This document shows positions 9,209-18,219 of a stretch of DNA of 64,000 bases, one piece after another. Made by a program: the position numbers and the translations under genes. Below the pieces are notes generated by a model. The model saw only the letters and a program-made list of their open reading frames with translations, searched no databases and had not been told where the DNA came from. Source of the stretch: Blastococcus sp. PRF04-17 (GTDB lineage Bacteria > Actinomycetota > Actinomycetes > Mycobacteriales > Geodermatophilaceae); contig NZ_CP095412.1 in the NCBI RefSeq assembly GCF_023016265.1, forward strand, positions 4,154,001-4,218,000, in the 5' to 3' direction. Position 1 is the stretch's first letter. Each line of letters begins with the position of its first letter.

Positions 9209-9718
9209 ATGGTGCGACCGCTGGGGCTGCCGTTCGACCCCATCCAGCGCGCCGGCGAGACGTGGGAGCAGCGGTTCGGCCCGGCCTCGGCGATGCGCGC
9301 CGCGACGAGCGTGTTCCGCGTGCAGCAGATCCTGCTCGCCCGCTTCGACGAGGCGCTCAAGCCGCACGAGCTGACGTTCGCCCGCTACGAGGTGCTCGTC
9401 CTGCTCACGTTCAGCCGCGCCGGCGAGCTGCCCCTCAAGGTCATCGGCAGCCGCCTGATGGTGCACCCGACCAGCGTCACCAACGCCATCGACCGCCTGG
9501 TGGCCGCCGGATACGTGCGGCGCCGTCCCAACCCGGACGACGGGCGCGGCGTGCTGGCCGGCATCACCGACGAAGGGCGCGCGGTCGTCGAGATCGGCAC
9601 GAAGGCGCTCACCGACCTCGACTTCGGCCTCGCCGACCTCTCCGAGGACGACCGCGAGACGCTGTTCGGCATCCTCCGTCAGGTGCGGCTCGGCGCAGGA
9701 GATGTCGACGCGAGATAG
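9209..9718 (+). CDS. MarR family transcriptional regulator
   Basis: This 169-residue winged-helix protein shows the MarR core: ELTFARYEVLVLLTFS, then ELPLKVIGSRLMVHPTSVTN as the recognition helix region, and the wing RRRPNPDDGRGVLAGITDEG. MarR proteins bind DNA as dimers and are usually released by small ligands. It lies 22 bases upstream of the acyl-CoA mutase gene, with a palindrome (TTGGACGTCC) in that gap, so it plausibly controls the mutase and itself. A ligand such as an acyl-CoA is only a guess from context. Confidence 0.88.
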   Translation: MVRPLGLPFDPIQRAGETWEQRFGPASAMRAATSVFRVQQILLARFDEALKPHELTFARYEVLVLLTFSRAGELPLKVIGSRLMVHPTSVTNAIDRLVAAGYVRRRPNPDDGRGVLAGITDEGRAVVEIGTKALTDLDFGLADLSEDDRETLFGILRQVRLGAGDVDAR

Positions 9719-9740
9719 TTGGACGTCCTAGTATTTCTGC
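9719..9740 (+). promoter_or_regulatory. Candidate leaderless promoter and operator before acyl-CoA mutase gene
   Basis: TAGTAT (9729-9734) lies six bases before the ATG, the spacing of actinobacterial leaderless promoters. It is directly preceded by the palindrome GGACGTCC inside TTGGACGTCCTA (9719-9730). A protein bound there would cover the -10 element. No ribosome site is visible between it and the ATG. Confidence 0.5.
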
Positions 9741-11420
9741 ATGACCCAGGACGCACGGCAGCGGTGGCAGCAGCGGTACGACGCGGCGATCGAGGCCGGC
9801 AAGGTTCGCGACGCCGACTTCACCACGCTGTCGGGTGTCGAGGTCGAGCCGGTCTACGGGCCAGCGGACGAGAGCGCGGTCGAGAACTTCGAGCGGATCG
9901 GCTATCCGGGGGAGTTCCCGTTCACCCGCGGCCTGCACGCCACCGGCTACCGCGGCCGGGCGTGGACCATCCGGCAGTTCGCCGGCTTCGGCAACGCGCA
10001 GCAGACCAACGAGCGCTACAAGATGATCCTGGCCGAGGGCGGTGGCGGGCTGTCCGTCGCGTTCGACATGCCCACCCTGATGGGCCGCGACTCCGACGAC
10101 CCCCGCAGCCTCGGCGAGGTGGGGCACTGCGGCGTCGCGATCGACAGCGCCGCCGACATGGACGTCCTCTTCGACGGCATCGACCTGGCCGGCACGACGA
10201 CGTCGATGACCATCAGCGGACCCGCCGTCCCGGTGTTCTGCATGTACCTGGTCGCCGCCGAGAGGCAGGGTGCGGCAGTCGAGTCGCTCAACGGCACGCT
10301 GCAGACCGACATCTTCAAGGAGTACATCGCGCAGAAGGAGTGGCTGTTCGCCCCGGAGCCGCACTTGCGCCTCATCGGCGACCTGATGGAGTACTGCGCC
10401 GAGCACATCCCCGCGTACAAGCCGATCAGCGTCTCGGGCTACCACATCCGCGAGGCCGGCTCGACCGCCGCGCAGGAGCTCGCCTACACGCTGGCCGACG
10501 GCTTCGCGTACGTGGAGCTCGGCCTGTCCCGCGGCCTCGACATCGAGAAGTTCGCGCCCGGCCTGTCCTTCTTCTTCGACGCGCACATCGACTTCTTCGA
10601 GGAGATCGCCAAGTTCCGCGCCGCGCGCCGCATCTGGGCCCGCTGGTTGCGCGACGTCTACGGCGCGCAGACCGGGAAAGCCCAGCAGCTGCGCTTCCAC
10701 ACCCAGACGGCCGGGGTGAGCCTCACCGCCCAGCAGCCGGACAACAACATCGTCCGGACGACGATCGAAGCCTTGGCGGCGGTGTTCGGGTCCACCCAGT
10801 CGCTGCACACCAACGCCCTCGACGAGGTCCTGGCGCTGCCCAGCGCGAAGGCCGCGCAGATCGCCCTGCGGACCCAGCAGGTGATCATGGAGGAGACCGG
10901 CGTCATGAACGTCGCCGACCCGCTCGGTGGTTCCTGGTACGTCGAGGCGCTCACCGACGAACTGGAGCGGCAGGCCGAGGAGATCTTCGCCCGCATCACG
11001 GACATGGGCACCGACGGCACGATCACCTCGGGCATCCTGCGCGGCATCGAGGACGGCTGGTTCACCGGGGAGATCGCCGAGGCGGCGTTCGTCTACCAGC
11101 GCGCCCTGGAGAAGGGTGACAAGAAGGTCGTCGGCGTCAACACGCTCACCGGCACGGTCCCGGGCGAGGAGCCGCTGGAGATCCTGCGGGTCAGCCACGA
11201 CGTGGAACGGGAGCAGAAGGCCGAGCTCGCCGCCCGCCGGCAGCGGCGCGACGACGCCGCCGCCCGCACCGCCGTGCAGCGCCTGGTCGAGGTCGGCCGG
11301 ACCGACGCCAACATGGTCCCGGCGATGCTGGACGCCGTCCGCGCCGAGGCCACCCTCGGCGAGATCTGCGACGCCCTGCGGGGCGAGTGGGGGAGCTACA
11401 CGGAACCCGCCCGCTTCTGA
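9741..11420 (+). CDS. Acyl-CoA mutase large subunit (methylmalonyl-CoA mutase family)
   Basis: This 559-residue catalytic subunit belongs to the B12-dependent mutases that rearrange acyl-CoA carbon skeletons. Family blocks include [59 protein letters not shown] and [18 protein letters not shown], the last with the active-site His. The C-terminal cobalamin-binding domain with DxHxxG is absent, so the enzyme needs a separate small subunit that is not in this window. That layout fits isobutyryl-CoA-type or hydroxyisobutyryl-CoA-type mutases more than one-chain ethylmalonyl-CoA mutase. The Arg in EPHLRLIG, which aligns with a substrate-carboxylate contact in methylmalonyl-CoA mutase, is kept. Substrate is therefore unresolved. 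MeaB, encoded 3 kb upstream, is the likely chaperone. Confidence 0.85.
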   Translation: MTQDARQRWQQRYDAAIEAGKVRDADFTTLSGVEVEPVYGPADESAVENFERIGYPGEFPFTRGLHATGYRGRAWTIRQFAGFGNAQQTNERYKMILAEGGGGLSVAFDMPTLMGRDSDDPRSLGEVGHCGVAIDSAADMDVLFDGIDLAGTTTSMTISGPAVPVFCMYLVAAERQGAAVESLNGTLQTDIFKEYIAQKEWLFAPEPHLRLIGDLMEYCAEHIPAYKPISVSGYHIREAGSTAAQELAYTLADGFAYVELGLSRGLDIEKFAPGLSFFFDAHIDFFEEIAKFRAARRIWARWLRDVYGAQTGKAQQLRFHTQTAGVSLTAQQPDNNIVRTTIEALAAVFGSTQSLHTNALDEVLALPSAKAAQIALRTQQVIMEETGVMNVADPLGGSWYVEALTDELERQAEEIFARITDMGTDGTITSGILRGIEDGWFTGEIAEAAFVYQRALEKGDKKVVGVNTLTGTVPGEEPLEILRVSHDVEREQKAELAARRQRRDDAAARTAVQRLVEVGRTDANMVPAMLDAVRAEATLGEICDALRGEWGSYTEPARF

Positions 11421-11425
11421 CGCAA

Positions 11426-11441
11426 GTTACTGACGCGTAAC
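11426..11441. promoter_or_regulatory. Candidate operator (GTTAC-N6-GTAAC) before acylase gene
   Basis: GTTACTGACGCGTAAC begins five bases after the mutase stop and 60 bases before the acylase start. It resembles the sites before ccrA and etfB (shared TTACTG half-site). It could equally be a chance short palindrome. Confidence 0.35.
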
Positions 11442-11500
11442 CGTCCGATCCGCAGGTCGTTCACCACGGCAACACTCCGAGTGCCCCGGTGGAGGTCGTC

Positions 11501-14213
11501 GTGCGGCGGTGCGTTCCGGTCCTGGTGGCGAGCGCGATGGTGGTCGGGGGCTGGCGGCGCCGGCCGCTGCCAAGCCCGGTCACGGTGGCAAGGCGCACGG
11601 CGACCACCCCGGCGTCCTGAACATCCTCCCGCCCGGGCAGTCCGGATCGATCACCGCGGTCGAGGCCGCGGCGGCCCAGTCCGGCACCCTGCCGCGCAAC
11701 TTCGCCGACCAGCTCGAGATGTACGACGCGCTCAACCACGCCGACCTCGGCGCGCTCACCGAGGGCGACCTCGGCAGCTACTACAAGGACGCCCCGCTCA
11801 CGCTGAAGAACTCCGACGCCGTTTCCGTCGACAAGCCCAGGCCTGGCGTGACGATCAAGTGGGACAGCTTCGGCGTCCCCTACATCGAGGGGAAGACCCG
11901 CGAGGACGCCGCCTTCGGTTCCGGCTACGCCGGCACGAAGGACCGGATGTTCCTGATGGACCTGCTGCGTCATGTCGGCGCGGCGCGGGCGGCGGAGTTC
12001 CTCGGCCCCACCGAGGCCAACGTCGCCATGGATCAGGAGCAGCTGCGGGCGGCCTACTACACCGAGGAGGAGGCGGCGGCGCAGATCGAGGAGGCCGCAG
12101 TGCGCTTCGGCGAGGAGGGCGGCGCCTCGTCGCCGCACTCGACGCCTACATCGCCGGCATCAACGCCGCGCAGGCCGAGATGTGCCCCGCGGTCGTCACC
12201 GGCCCTGACTGCCCGGTGGAGTACGCCGCGCTGCAGAAGACCCCCGAGCCGTGGGACCGGGCCGACGTCGTCTACGTCGCGTCCCTCGTCGGCGGCATCT
12301 TCGGCAAGGGCGGGGGAGCGGAGTTCGCCAACGCCCGCTGGCTGCAGCAGCTCGAGGCCCGGTTCGGGCCCGAGGAGGCGCGTCGCATCTTCGACGACCT
12401 CCGCCTCGCCGACGACCCGCAGGCGCCGACGACGGCGACCACGTCCGCGCCGTACGCCGGCGGCCCGGTCGACCCGACGCGACCCGGTGTGGCACTGCCC
12501 GACCTCGACGGTCCATCGGCGCCGGGCACCGGGGCCGACGCCGGCTCCGGCGGCATCCCGCTGCCGGGCGAGGCGGCGCTGCTGGGCAGCCTCGGCGAGC
12601 GGCCGATGGTCGTCGACGGCCCGTTCGGCCCCATCGACCTCGGGGCCGTTCCCGGCGGCATGAGCAACGCCGCCCTGGTCGCCGGTGACCGCACCGTCGA
12701 CGGCCACCCGCGGGTCGTGTTCGGCCCGCAGACCGGCTACTTCGCCCCGCAGCTGCTCACCGAGCAGGCGGTCGTCGCCCCGGGCATCCGCGCCCGCGGG
12801 GTCTCGTTCGCCGGCACCAGCCTCGTCGTGCAGCTGGGCCGTGGCGTCGACTACGCGTGGTCGGCCACCAGCGCCGGCAGCGACCTGGTCGACACGGTCG
12901 TCGTGAAGCTGTGCGAGCCGGGCGGCGGGGAGGCGACGGTCGCGTCCGAGGCCTACCTGGTGGACGGCGAGTGCCGTCCCATGGACGTCGACGTGCACGA
13001 GGAGACGGCGCTGCCCAACCCGGCCGGCCCGGGACTCCCGCAGACCTACCGGTTCCTCGTGCTGCGCACCGAGCACGGCATCGTCCAGCTGCGCACGACC
13101 GTGGACGGCGAGCCCGTCGCCATCGTGACCCAGCGGAGCACGTACGGCCGCGAGCTCGACTCCGCCCTCGGTTTCGAGCGCCTGGGCAACCCCGACCACG
13201 TCGCGGACGCCGACGGCTTCCGGGACGCCGTCGCGGCCATCGACTACACGTTCAACTGGTTCTACGTCGACGACAGCGACATCGCCTACTACTCGTCCGG
13301 CCGGCTGCCGGTCCGGGCCGAGGGCGTCGACCAGCACCTGCCACGCTGGGGGGACACGAAGTACGACTGGCAGGGCTGGTTGGCCGTCGAGGACCACCCG
13401 CAGCAGGTGAACCCCGAGACCGGCTTCCTCGTCTCGTGGAACAACAAGCAGGCACCCGGCTTCGGCGCCGCCGACGACCAGTGGGGTTACGGGCCGGTCC
13501 ACCGGAGCCAGGCGCTGTCCGACCGGCTCACCGAGCTGGCCGCCGACGGCGGCGTGACGACCACCGACCTGGTGGCCGCCGTGCAGGACGCCGCCACCGT
13601 CGACTCCCGCGCCTTCTACACGCTGCCCTCGCTGCTCGACGTGATCGGCGAGGACCCGGAGCTGACCGAGGCCACCACACTGCTGCGGGGCTGGGTGGAG
13701 CGCGACGCCCACCGGCTCGACCAGGACCGGGACGGCGCCTACGAGGACCAGGCCGCCATCGCCCTGTTCGACGCCTGGTGGGGCGCCGACACCGAGGGCG
13801 TGGCGCAGCACCTCCTCCGCGGCACCCTGGGCGACCTGGTGTCACAGCTGCCGCAGCGCCTCGACGACCACCCGCGGCAGGGCCTCGGCTCGGCCTGGAA
13901 CGGCGTCGCCTGGTACGGCTACGTGGTGAAGGACCTCGACCGCGTCCGCGGCACGGACCCGGGTGCCTGGTCGCGGGCGTACTGCGGCGGTGGGGACCTC
14001 GCCGCCTGCCGGGCCGACCTCCGGGCGTCGCTGGCCGCAGCGGTGGACGAGGTGCTCGCCGAGCAGGGTGTCGCGTCTGTCTCGCAGCTGACCTACGACA
14101 AGCACATCGACGACATCCGTGCGACGACGGCGGGCGTGGTCGGGGTCCGGGACATCGACTGGCAGAACCGCCCGACGTTCCAGCAGGTCGTCGCCTTCAC
14201 CAGCGGGCGGTAG
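11501..14213 (+). CDS. Secreted penicillin acylase family (Ntn) hydrolase (two frame breaks)
   Basis: The repaired protein has about 904 residues. GTG at 11501 has GGAGG five bases upstream and opens a signal peptide, VRRCVPVLVASAMVVG, followed by LAAPAAA. The alpha-chain region contains DSFGVPYIEGKTREDAAFG. The autoprocessing site is PGGMSNAALVAG, where the Ser after Met is the expected N-terminal nucleophile of the beta chain, and SWNNKQAPGFGAADDQWG is a family block further on. These enzymes cleave amide bonds such as acyl-homoserine lactones, lipopeptides or beta-lactam side chains; the substrate cannot be read here. The first frame break is in a run of five G at 11546-11550, the second near 12115-12125; one base restored at each joins the three segments. 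Confidence 0.85.
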
Positions 14214-14244
14214 CCCGTCCGCGGCGGGTGGGATGATCGGATCC

Positions 14245-15213
14245 ATGCAGCCCACCCGTCCCGGACGCCCCGACCCCAGGGCGCAGGCACAGCAGGCCCG
14301 GATGGCGGCCACCATGTCCGGCGCCGTCGACCTCGCCGCCGTCAAGGCCCGCTCCGAGGCCGCGGCGCGCGCGCAGAGCGCGCCGCCGCCGAGCGCCACC
14401 GCCCCGGCCGGCAGCCCCGGTGCCGCGGTCGTCGACGTCACGGAGGCGACCTTCCAGTCCGAGGTCCTCGACCGGTCCTTCCAGGTGCCCGTGGTCCTCG
14501 ACCTGTGGGCCGAGTGGTGCGGTCCGTGCAAGCAGCTGTCGCCGGTCCTCGAGCGGCTGGCCGCCGAGGGCGGCGGGTCCTGGGTGCTCGCCAAGGTCGA
14601 CGTCGACGCCAACCCGGCGCTCGCCCAGGGCCTCCGGGTCCAGGGCATCCCGGCCGTCAAGGCGGTCTGGCAGGGGCAGCTCGTCGCCGAGTTCAGCGGC
14701 GCCATCCCCGAGGAGCAGGCCCGCCAGTTCGTGACCGAGCTGGTGCGCGCCACCACCGGGGGCGCGGTGCCGGGCGCCGGCGCCGAGACCGCCGAGGGCG
14801 CCGAGGACCCGCGCCTCGACGCCGCCGAGGCGGCGCTCGAGCGAGGTGACCTGGCCGCCGCCGAGGCCGCGTACCAGGCGATCCTCGATGCCGAGCCCGA
14901 CCACCCGGAGGCGGCACTGGCCCTTCGGCAGGTGCAGCTGTTCCGGCGGGCCGAGGAGGCCGGCCCCGACGCGCTGGCCGTGGCCGACGCCGCGCCCGAC
15001 GACGTCGCGGCGCAGACCCGGGCGGCGGACTTCCTCCTGGGCACCGGAAACATCGAGGCCGCCTTCGACCGGCTGCTCGACGTCGTCCGCCGCACCGGAG
15101 GCGAGGACCGCGACCGGGCGCGCAGGCACCTGGTCGAGCTGTTCGCGGTCGTCGGGGACGACGACCCGCGAGTGGGCGCCGCCCGCCGTCAGCTCACCCT
15201 CGCGCTCTTCTAA
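14245..15213 (+). CDS. Thioredoxin-TPR protein (YbbN/CnoX-like)
   Basis: This 322-residue protein has a low-complexity Ala/Gln-rich N-terminus to about residue 60, then a thioredoxin fold with WAEWCGPCKQLSP (active site Cys92-Gly-Pro-Cys95) and GIPAVKAVWQG with the cis-Pro. The C-terminal half has TPR-like helices: LDAAEAALERGDLAAAEAAYQ and further tetratricopeptide-type repeats. This matches the actinobacterial form of YbbN/CnoX, a cytoplasmic redox chaperone. Unlike E. coli CnoX, it keeps both active-site cysteines. ATG at 14245 was chosen; ATG at 14233 is an equally placed alternative. Its end overlaps the convergent metallopeptidase stop. Confidence 0.85.
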   Translation: MQPTRPGRPDPRAQAQQARMAATMSGAVDLAAVKARSEAAARAQSAPPPSATAPAGSPGAAVVDVTEATFQSEVLDRSFQVPVVLDLWAEWCGPCKQLSPVLERLAAEGGGSWVLAKVDVDANPALAQGLRVQGIPAVKAVWQGQLVAEFSGAIPEEQARQFVTELVRATTGGAVPGAGAETAEGAEDPRLDAAEAALERGDLAAAEAAYQAILDAEPDHPEAALALRQVQLFRRAEEAGPDALAVADAAPDDVAAQTRAADFLLGTGNIEAAFDRLLDVVRRTGGEDRDRARRHLVELFAVVGDDDPRVGAARRQLTLALF

Positions 15214-16619
15214 GCGCCCACGTCGCAGGCCGCCAGGCCCTGCACGAAGCCGGCCCGGAACAGGTCCACCTGCTGGAAGCCGCTCAGGTCGACGTCCGGC
15301 AGCACCGCCGGGTCGTTGCCGTAGGTCAGCAGGAACTGGACGCTCTCGTCGAGGTCGCCGGGCGAGATGACCACGGCGGCGCCCGCCTGCCCGTTGAAGA
15401 TTTTGGCCGCGTACCAGCCGGTCAGGCAGAGGGCCGAGCGGACGGCGTCCTCGTCGTCGGTCGAGAGGCCCAGCTGCTCGCGGACCTCGAGGCTGTAGGG
15501 GATCGCCACGGCGGTGGCGAGCGCGAAGTCGCCGATCTCGGAGTACGCGGGCCGGCCCAGGTCGGGCTCGTCGAACGCGACGAGGTCCTCCTCTGCGCAG
15601 TGGACGAGCTCGAGGTCGGCATCGCGCGCGCAGTCGGGGGCGTCGCCGTCGAAGACCCCGATGTCCGGTGCGTCGAACTCCTCCTCGAAGACGTCGCGGA
15701 AGGCCTGGCCCCAGACCGTGGGCAGTGACTCCGCGACGATCTCGAGAAGGACGTCGTACTCGGCGTTCCCGCCGGAGAGTGCCTCGTCCTGGTCCGAGAA
15801 GCTGCCCTGCGTGTAGATGCGGTCGGGGCCGAAGTTGTCGCGGCAGGCCTCGACGCCGCTGTCGAAGCCCTCCTGGAACGCCGACACCCGGTCGAAGTAG
15901 GAGCCGTGCGCCGACTCCGCGGCGGTGCTCGTGCCGACCGGGTCGCGCAGCAGCAGGTAGCCGCGCAGCAGTTCGTCGAGCTCCGGGCCCCGCAGTCGCG
16001 AGTTCGGGGCCTCACCGTCGGCGACCCAGCGGGTCCACGCCCCGGCGAAGCAGTCGGCCTGGGTCTCGGTGGCGATCGACGGCCCGGGTTGCCCCACCCG
16101 CCCCTGGACGGCGTGCCCGAACTCGTGCGCCATCACCAGGGCCGGGATGAACTCGCCGTAGCCGTCGGCCAGCTCGGCGAGGAACTGGCGGTCGTAGGTG
16201 ATCGAGTCCGAGTTGGGGGCCGCGCCCGCCAGGCAGTAGAAGGCGTTGCTCTCCACCTCGAGGGGCTGCGCGCCGCAGCCGACGACGCCGTTCGGGTACT
16301 CGCGCGGGTCCACGTCGTCCGGATCGACGCTGAAGTAGCCGCCCTGCAGCGGCGGGAACTGCTCGCCGTACACCTCCGGGAAGGTCTGCCCCCAGAAGAG
16401 CTCGAGGTCGGCGAGGGCGTCGCGCGCCCGGTCGTCGACGGTGCCCTCCTCGGCGCCGATGACGGTCACCTCGCCGCTCCCGCCACCGCCGCCGCCCGGG
16501 CGGGCCGGCTCCGGGGCTCTCGGCTGGCCGATGACGATGGTGGCGCAGCCGCTCAGGACCAGACCGCCGAGCACCGCCAGGACGGCGGGGAGTGCGCGAG
16601 ACCTGCCCCGGCGCTGCAT
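15210..16619 (-). CDS. Putative neutral zinc metallopeptidase lipoprotein, copy 1
   Basis: This 469-residue protein starts with a lipoprotein signal, LAVLGGLVLSGC, so Cys25 should be lipidated and the enzyme displayed outside the membrane. The zinc site is MAHEFGHAVQGR (His165, Glu166, His169) with the downstream ETQADCFAGAW (Glu185) as third ligand, the pattern of the YpfJ-like zinc peptidase family. A family-typical HGSYFDRVSAFQEGFDSG follows. AGGAGG lies just before the ATG at 16619. The region after about residue 250 repeats the layout of the first half without a second HExxH. The substrate is unknown. It is a tandem paralogue of the next gene. Confidence 0.85.
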   Translation of the reverse strand: MQRRGRSRALPAVLAVLGGLVLSGCATIVIGQPRAPEPARPGGGGGGSGEVTVIGAEEGTVDDRARDALADLELFWGQTFPEVYGEQFPPLQGGYFSVDPDDVDPREYPNGVVGCGAQPLEVESNAFYCLAGAAPNSDSITYDRQFLAELADGYGEFIPALVMAHEFGHAVQGRVGQPGPSIATETQADCFAGAWTRWVADGEAPNSRLRGPELDELLRGYLLLRDPVGTSTAAESAHGSYFDRVSAFQEGFDSGVEACRDNFGPDRIYTQGSFSDQDEALSGGNAEYDVLLEIVAESLPTVWGQAFRDVFEEEFDAPDIGVFDGDAPDCARDADLELVHCAEEDLVAFDEPDLGRPAYSEIGDFALATAVAIPYSLEVREQLGLSTDDEDAVRSALCLTGWYAAKIFNGQAGAAVVISPGDLDESVQFLLTYGNDPAVLPDVDLSGFQQVDLFRAGFVQGLAACDVGA

Positions 16620-16677
16620 GCCTCCTGCATCGCCCCGGCGACGGCCGCGCAAACCCCCACCGGCCGCGTCGTGGGGC

Positions 16678-18075
16678 TCAGCGCTCCAGCTCGCACGCCG
16701 CGCCGCCTTCGAGGAAGCCGGTGCGGAAGGCCCCGACCAGCTCGAAGCCGGAAGCATCGACGTTCGGGAACACCTCGTCGCGGACGCCGTACTCGAGCAG
16801 GAACTGGACGGCCTCGTCGATGTCCCCGGGGCTGATGACGGCGTCGATCGAGTCGGCGAACGCGCCGTTGTACCACTGGGCCTCGTACCACCCGGTGAGG
16901 CAGACGGCCGACATCGTGGCCGCACCGTCGTCGATCGACAGCCCCGCCTGGTCGCGGACGGCGAGCGAGTAGGGCAGCGCGATGGCGGTGGCCAGCGCGA
17001 AATCGCCGATGTCGGAGTAGGCGGGTGTCGCCAGGTCGGTGTCGTCCAGGTACACCGTCTCCTCGGCGGCGCAGTAGCCGAGGTCCCGGTCCTCGAGCCC
17101 CTCGCAGTCCGGTGGGGTGCCCTGGAAGCTGTCGATCGCGGGCGGGGTGAACTCCTCGCCGTATGCGGCCGGGAAGACTTCGCTCCAGAACTCCGGCAGC
17201 GTGGCCGCGATCCACTGGACGATGAGGTCGAACTCGGCGTTGCCGCCCGACTGGTACTCCTCGTCGCTGGTGAACGCCGCCGCGGTGAAGAGCCGGTCCT
17301 CGCCGAAGTCGTCGCGGCAGGGCGCGACGCCGCCGTCGAAGCCCTCGTAGAAGGCCGACACCCGGTCGAAGTACGAGCCGTGGGCCTGGGTGTCGTCGGG
17401 GTCGCTGCCCACGTCGTCCCGGAGCAGCAGGAAGCCGCGGATGACGTCGTCGAGCTCCGGTTCGCGCAGCGAGACGTGCTCGGCCTCGCCGGCCGCCACC
17501 CACGCCGTCCAGGCCCCCGCCAGGCAGTCGGCCTGGGTCTCGTCCTGGATGCCGCGGCCGGACTCGGCGAAGCCGAAACGGCCCTGCATGGCGTGCCCGA
17601 ACTCGTGCGCCATGACCACCGGCACGAGGAAGCGGCCATACTGGGTGGACAGCTCGTCCAGCAGCGCCCGGTCGTAGGCGATGAGGTCGCACGACGGGTC
17701 GTAGAACGCGTTGCCGGCCACGGAGTCCGGCGAGGTGGGCGACCCCTCGCAGCCGATGCCGGTCTCCGGGTAGGCGCCGGTGTCGATCGCCTCGGAGTCG
17801 ACGGAGAAGAACCCGTTCTCCAGCGGCGTGTACTCCTCGCCGTAGAACTCCGGATAGGCCTCGGACCAGAAGGTGTCGAGATCGGCGAGCGCGTTGCGGG
17901 CCAGCCGGTCGATGTCGCTGTCGCTGACCCCGGTGATGGGGAAGCTCTCGGGGGCGACGTCCACCGGCTCGCCGGGACCGGGTGAGGCTTGGCCGGTCAC
18001 CATCTCGGCGGAACAGCCGGTCAGCAGCGTGAGCACGACGGCAGCGGGAACGGCGCGGCGCAGGACCTGCCTCAT
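16678..18075 (-). CDS. Putative neutral zinc metallopeptidase lipoprotein, copy 2
   Basis: This 465-residue paralogue of the adjacent downstream gene has the same order of blocks. The lipobox is LTLLTGC (Cys21), the zinc motif is MAHEFGHAMQGRFG (His157 to His161), the third ligand is in ETQADCLAGAW, and HGSYFDRVSAFYEGFDGG follows. The second half has the same EIGDFALATA-like and SPGDIDEAVQFLL blocks. ATG at 18075 has a GACGAGG site upstream; a longer frame to 18177 adds unrelated residues. It is separated from copy 1 by 58 bases and is probably co-transcribed. The pair likely arose by tandem duplication and then diverged. Confidence 0.85.
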   Translation of the reverse strand: MRQVLRRAVPAAVVLTLLTGCSAEMVTGQASPGPGEPVDVAPESFPITGVSDSDIDRLARNALADLDTFWSEAYPEFYGEEYTPLENGFFSVDSEAIDTGAYPETGIGCEGSPTSPDSVAGNAFYDPSCDLIAYDRALLDELSTQYGRFLVPVVMAHEFGHAMQGRFGFAESGRGIQDETQADCLAGAWTAWVAAGEAEHVSLREPELDDVIRGFLLLRDDVGSDPDDTQAHGSYFDRVSAFYEGFDGGVAPCRDDFGEDRLFTAAAFTSDEEYQSGGNAEFDLIVQWIAATLPEFWSEVFPAAYGEEFTPPAIDSFQGTPPDCEGLEDRDLGYCAAEETVYLDDTDLATPAYSDIGDFALATAIALPYSLAVRDQAGLSIDDGAATMSAVCLTGWYEAQWYNGAFADSIDAVISPGDIDEAVQFLLEYGVRDEVFPNVDASGFELVGAFRTGFLEGGAACELER

Positions 18076-18166
18076 CGGCCTCGTCACCCTCCTCCGGGAA
18101 GGCCGGCGCGGTCGCGGTACCGGCGAGATCGGGAGGGGACAGCATGCCTGGCCGGGCATGGAACGG

Positions 18167-18211
18167 CCACCCTTCACGGCCCGCGTCGAGCCCGCGAGTC
18201 GCGAAGGGTGG
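18167..18211 (-). terminator. Hairpin after glgB
   Basis: CCACCCTTC (18167-18175) and GAAGGGTGG (18203-18211) form a perfect nine-base stem with a 27-base GC-rich loop, just downstream of the glgB stop on the reverse strand. A smaller hairpin, CATGCC/GGCATG, lies at 18143-18160. There is no T-run, so terminator function is plausible only. Confidence 0.4.
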
Positions 18212-18219
18212 TGGCCCTG

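Noticed and set aside
11501-14213. Role in beta-lactam resistance
   Set aside because: The fold is only penicillin-acylase-like; the family covers many amides and nothing nearby points to beta-lactams.
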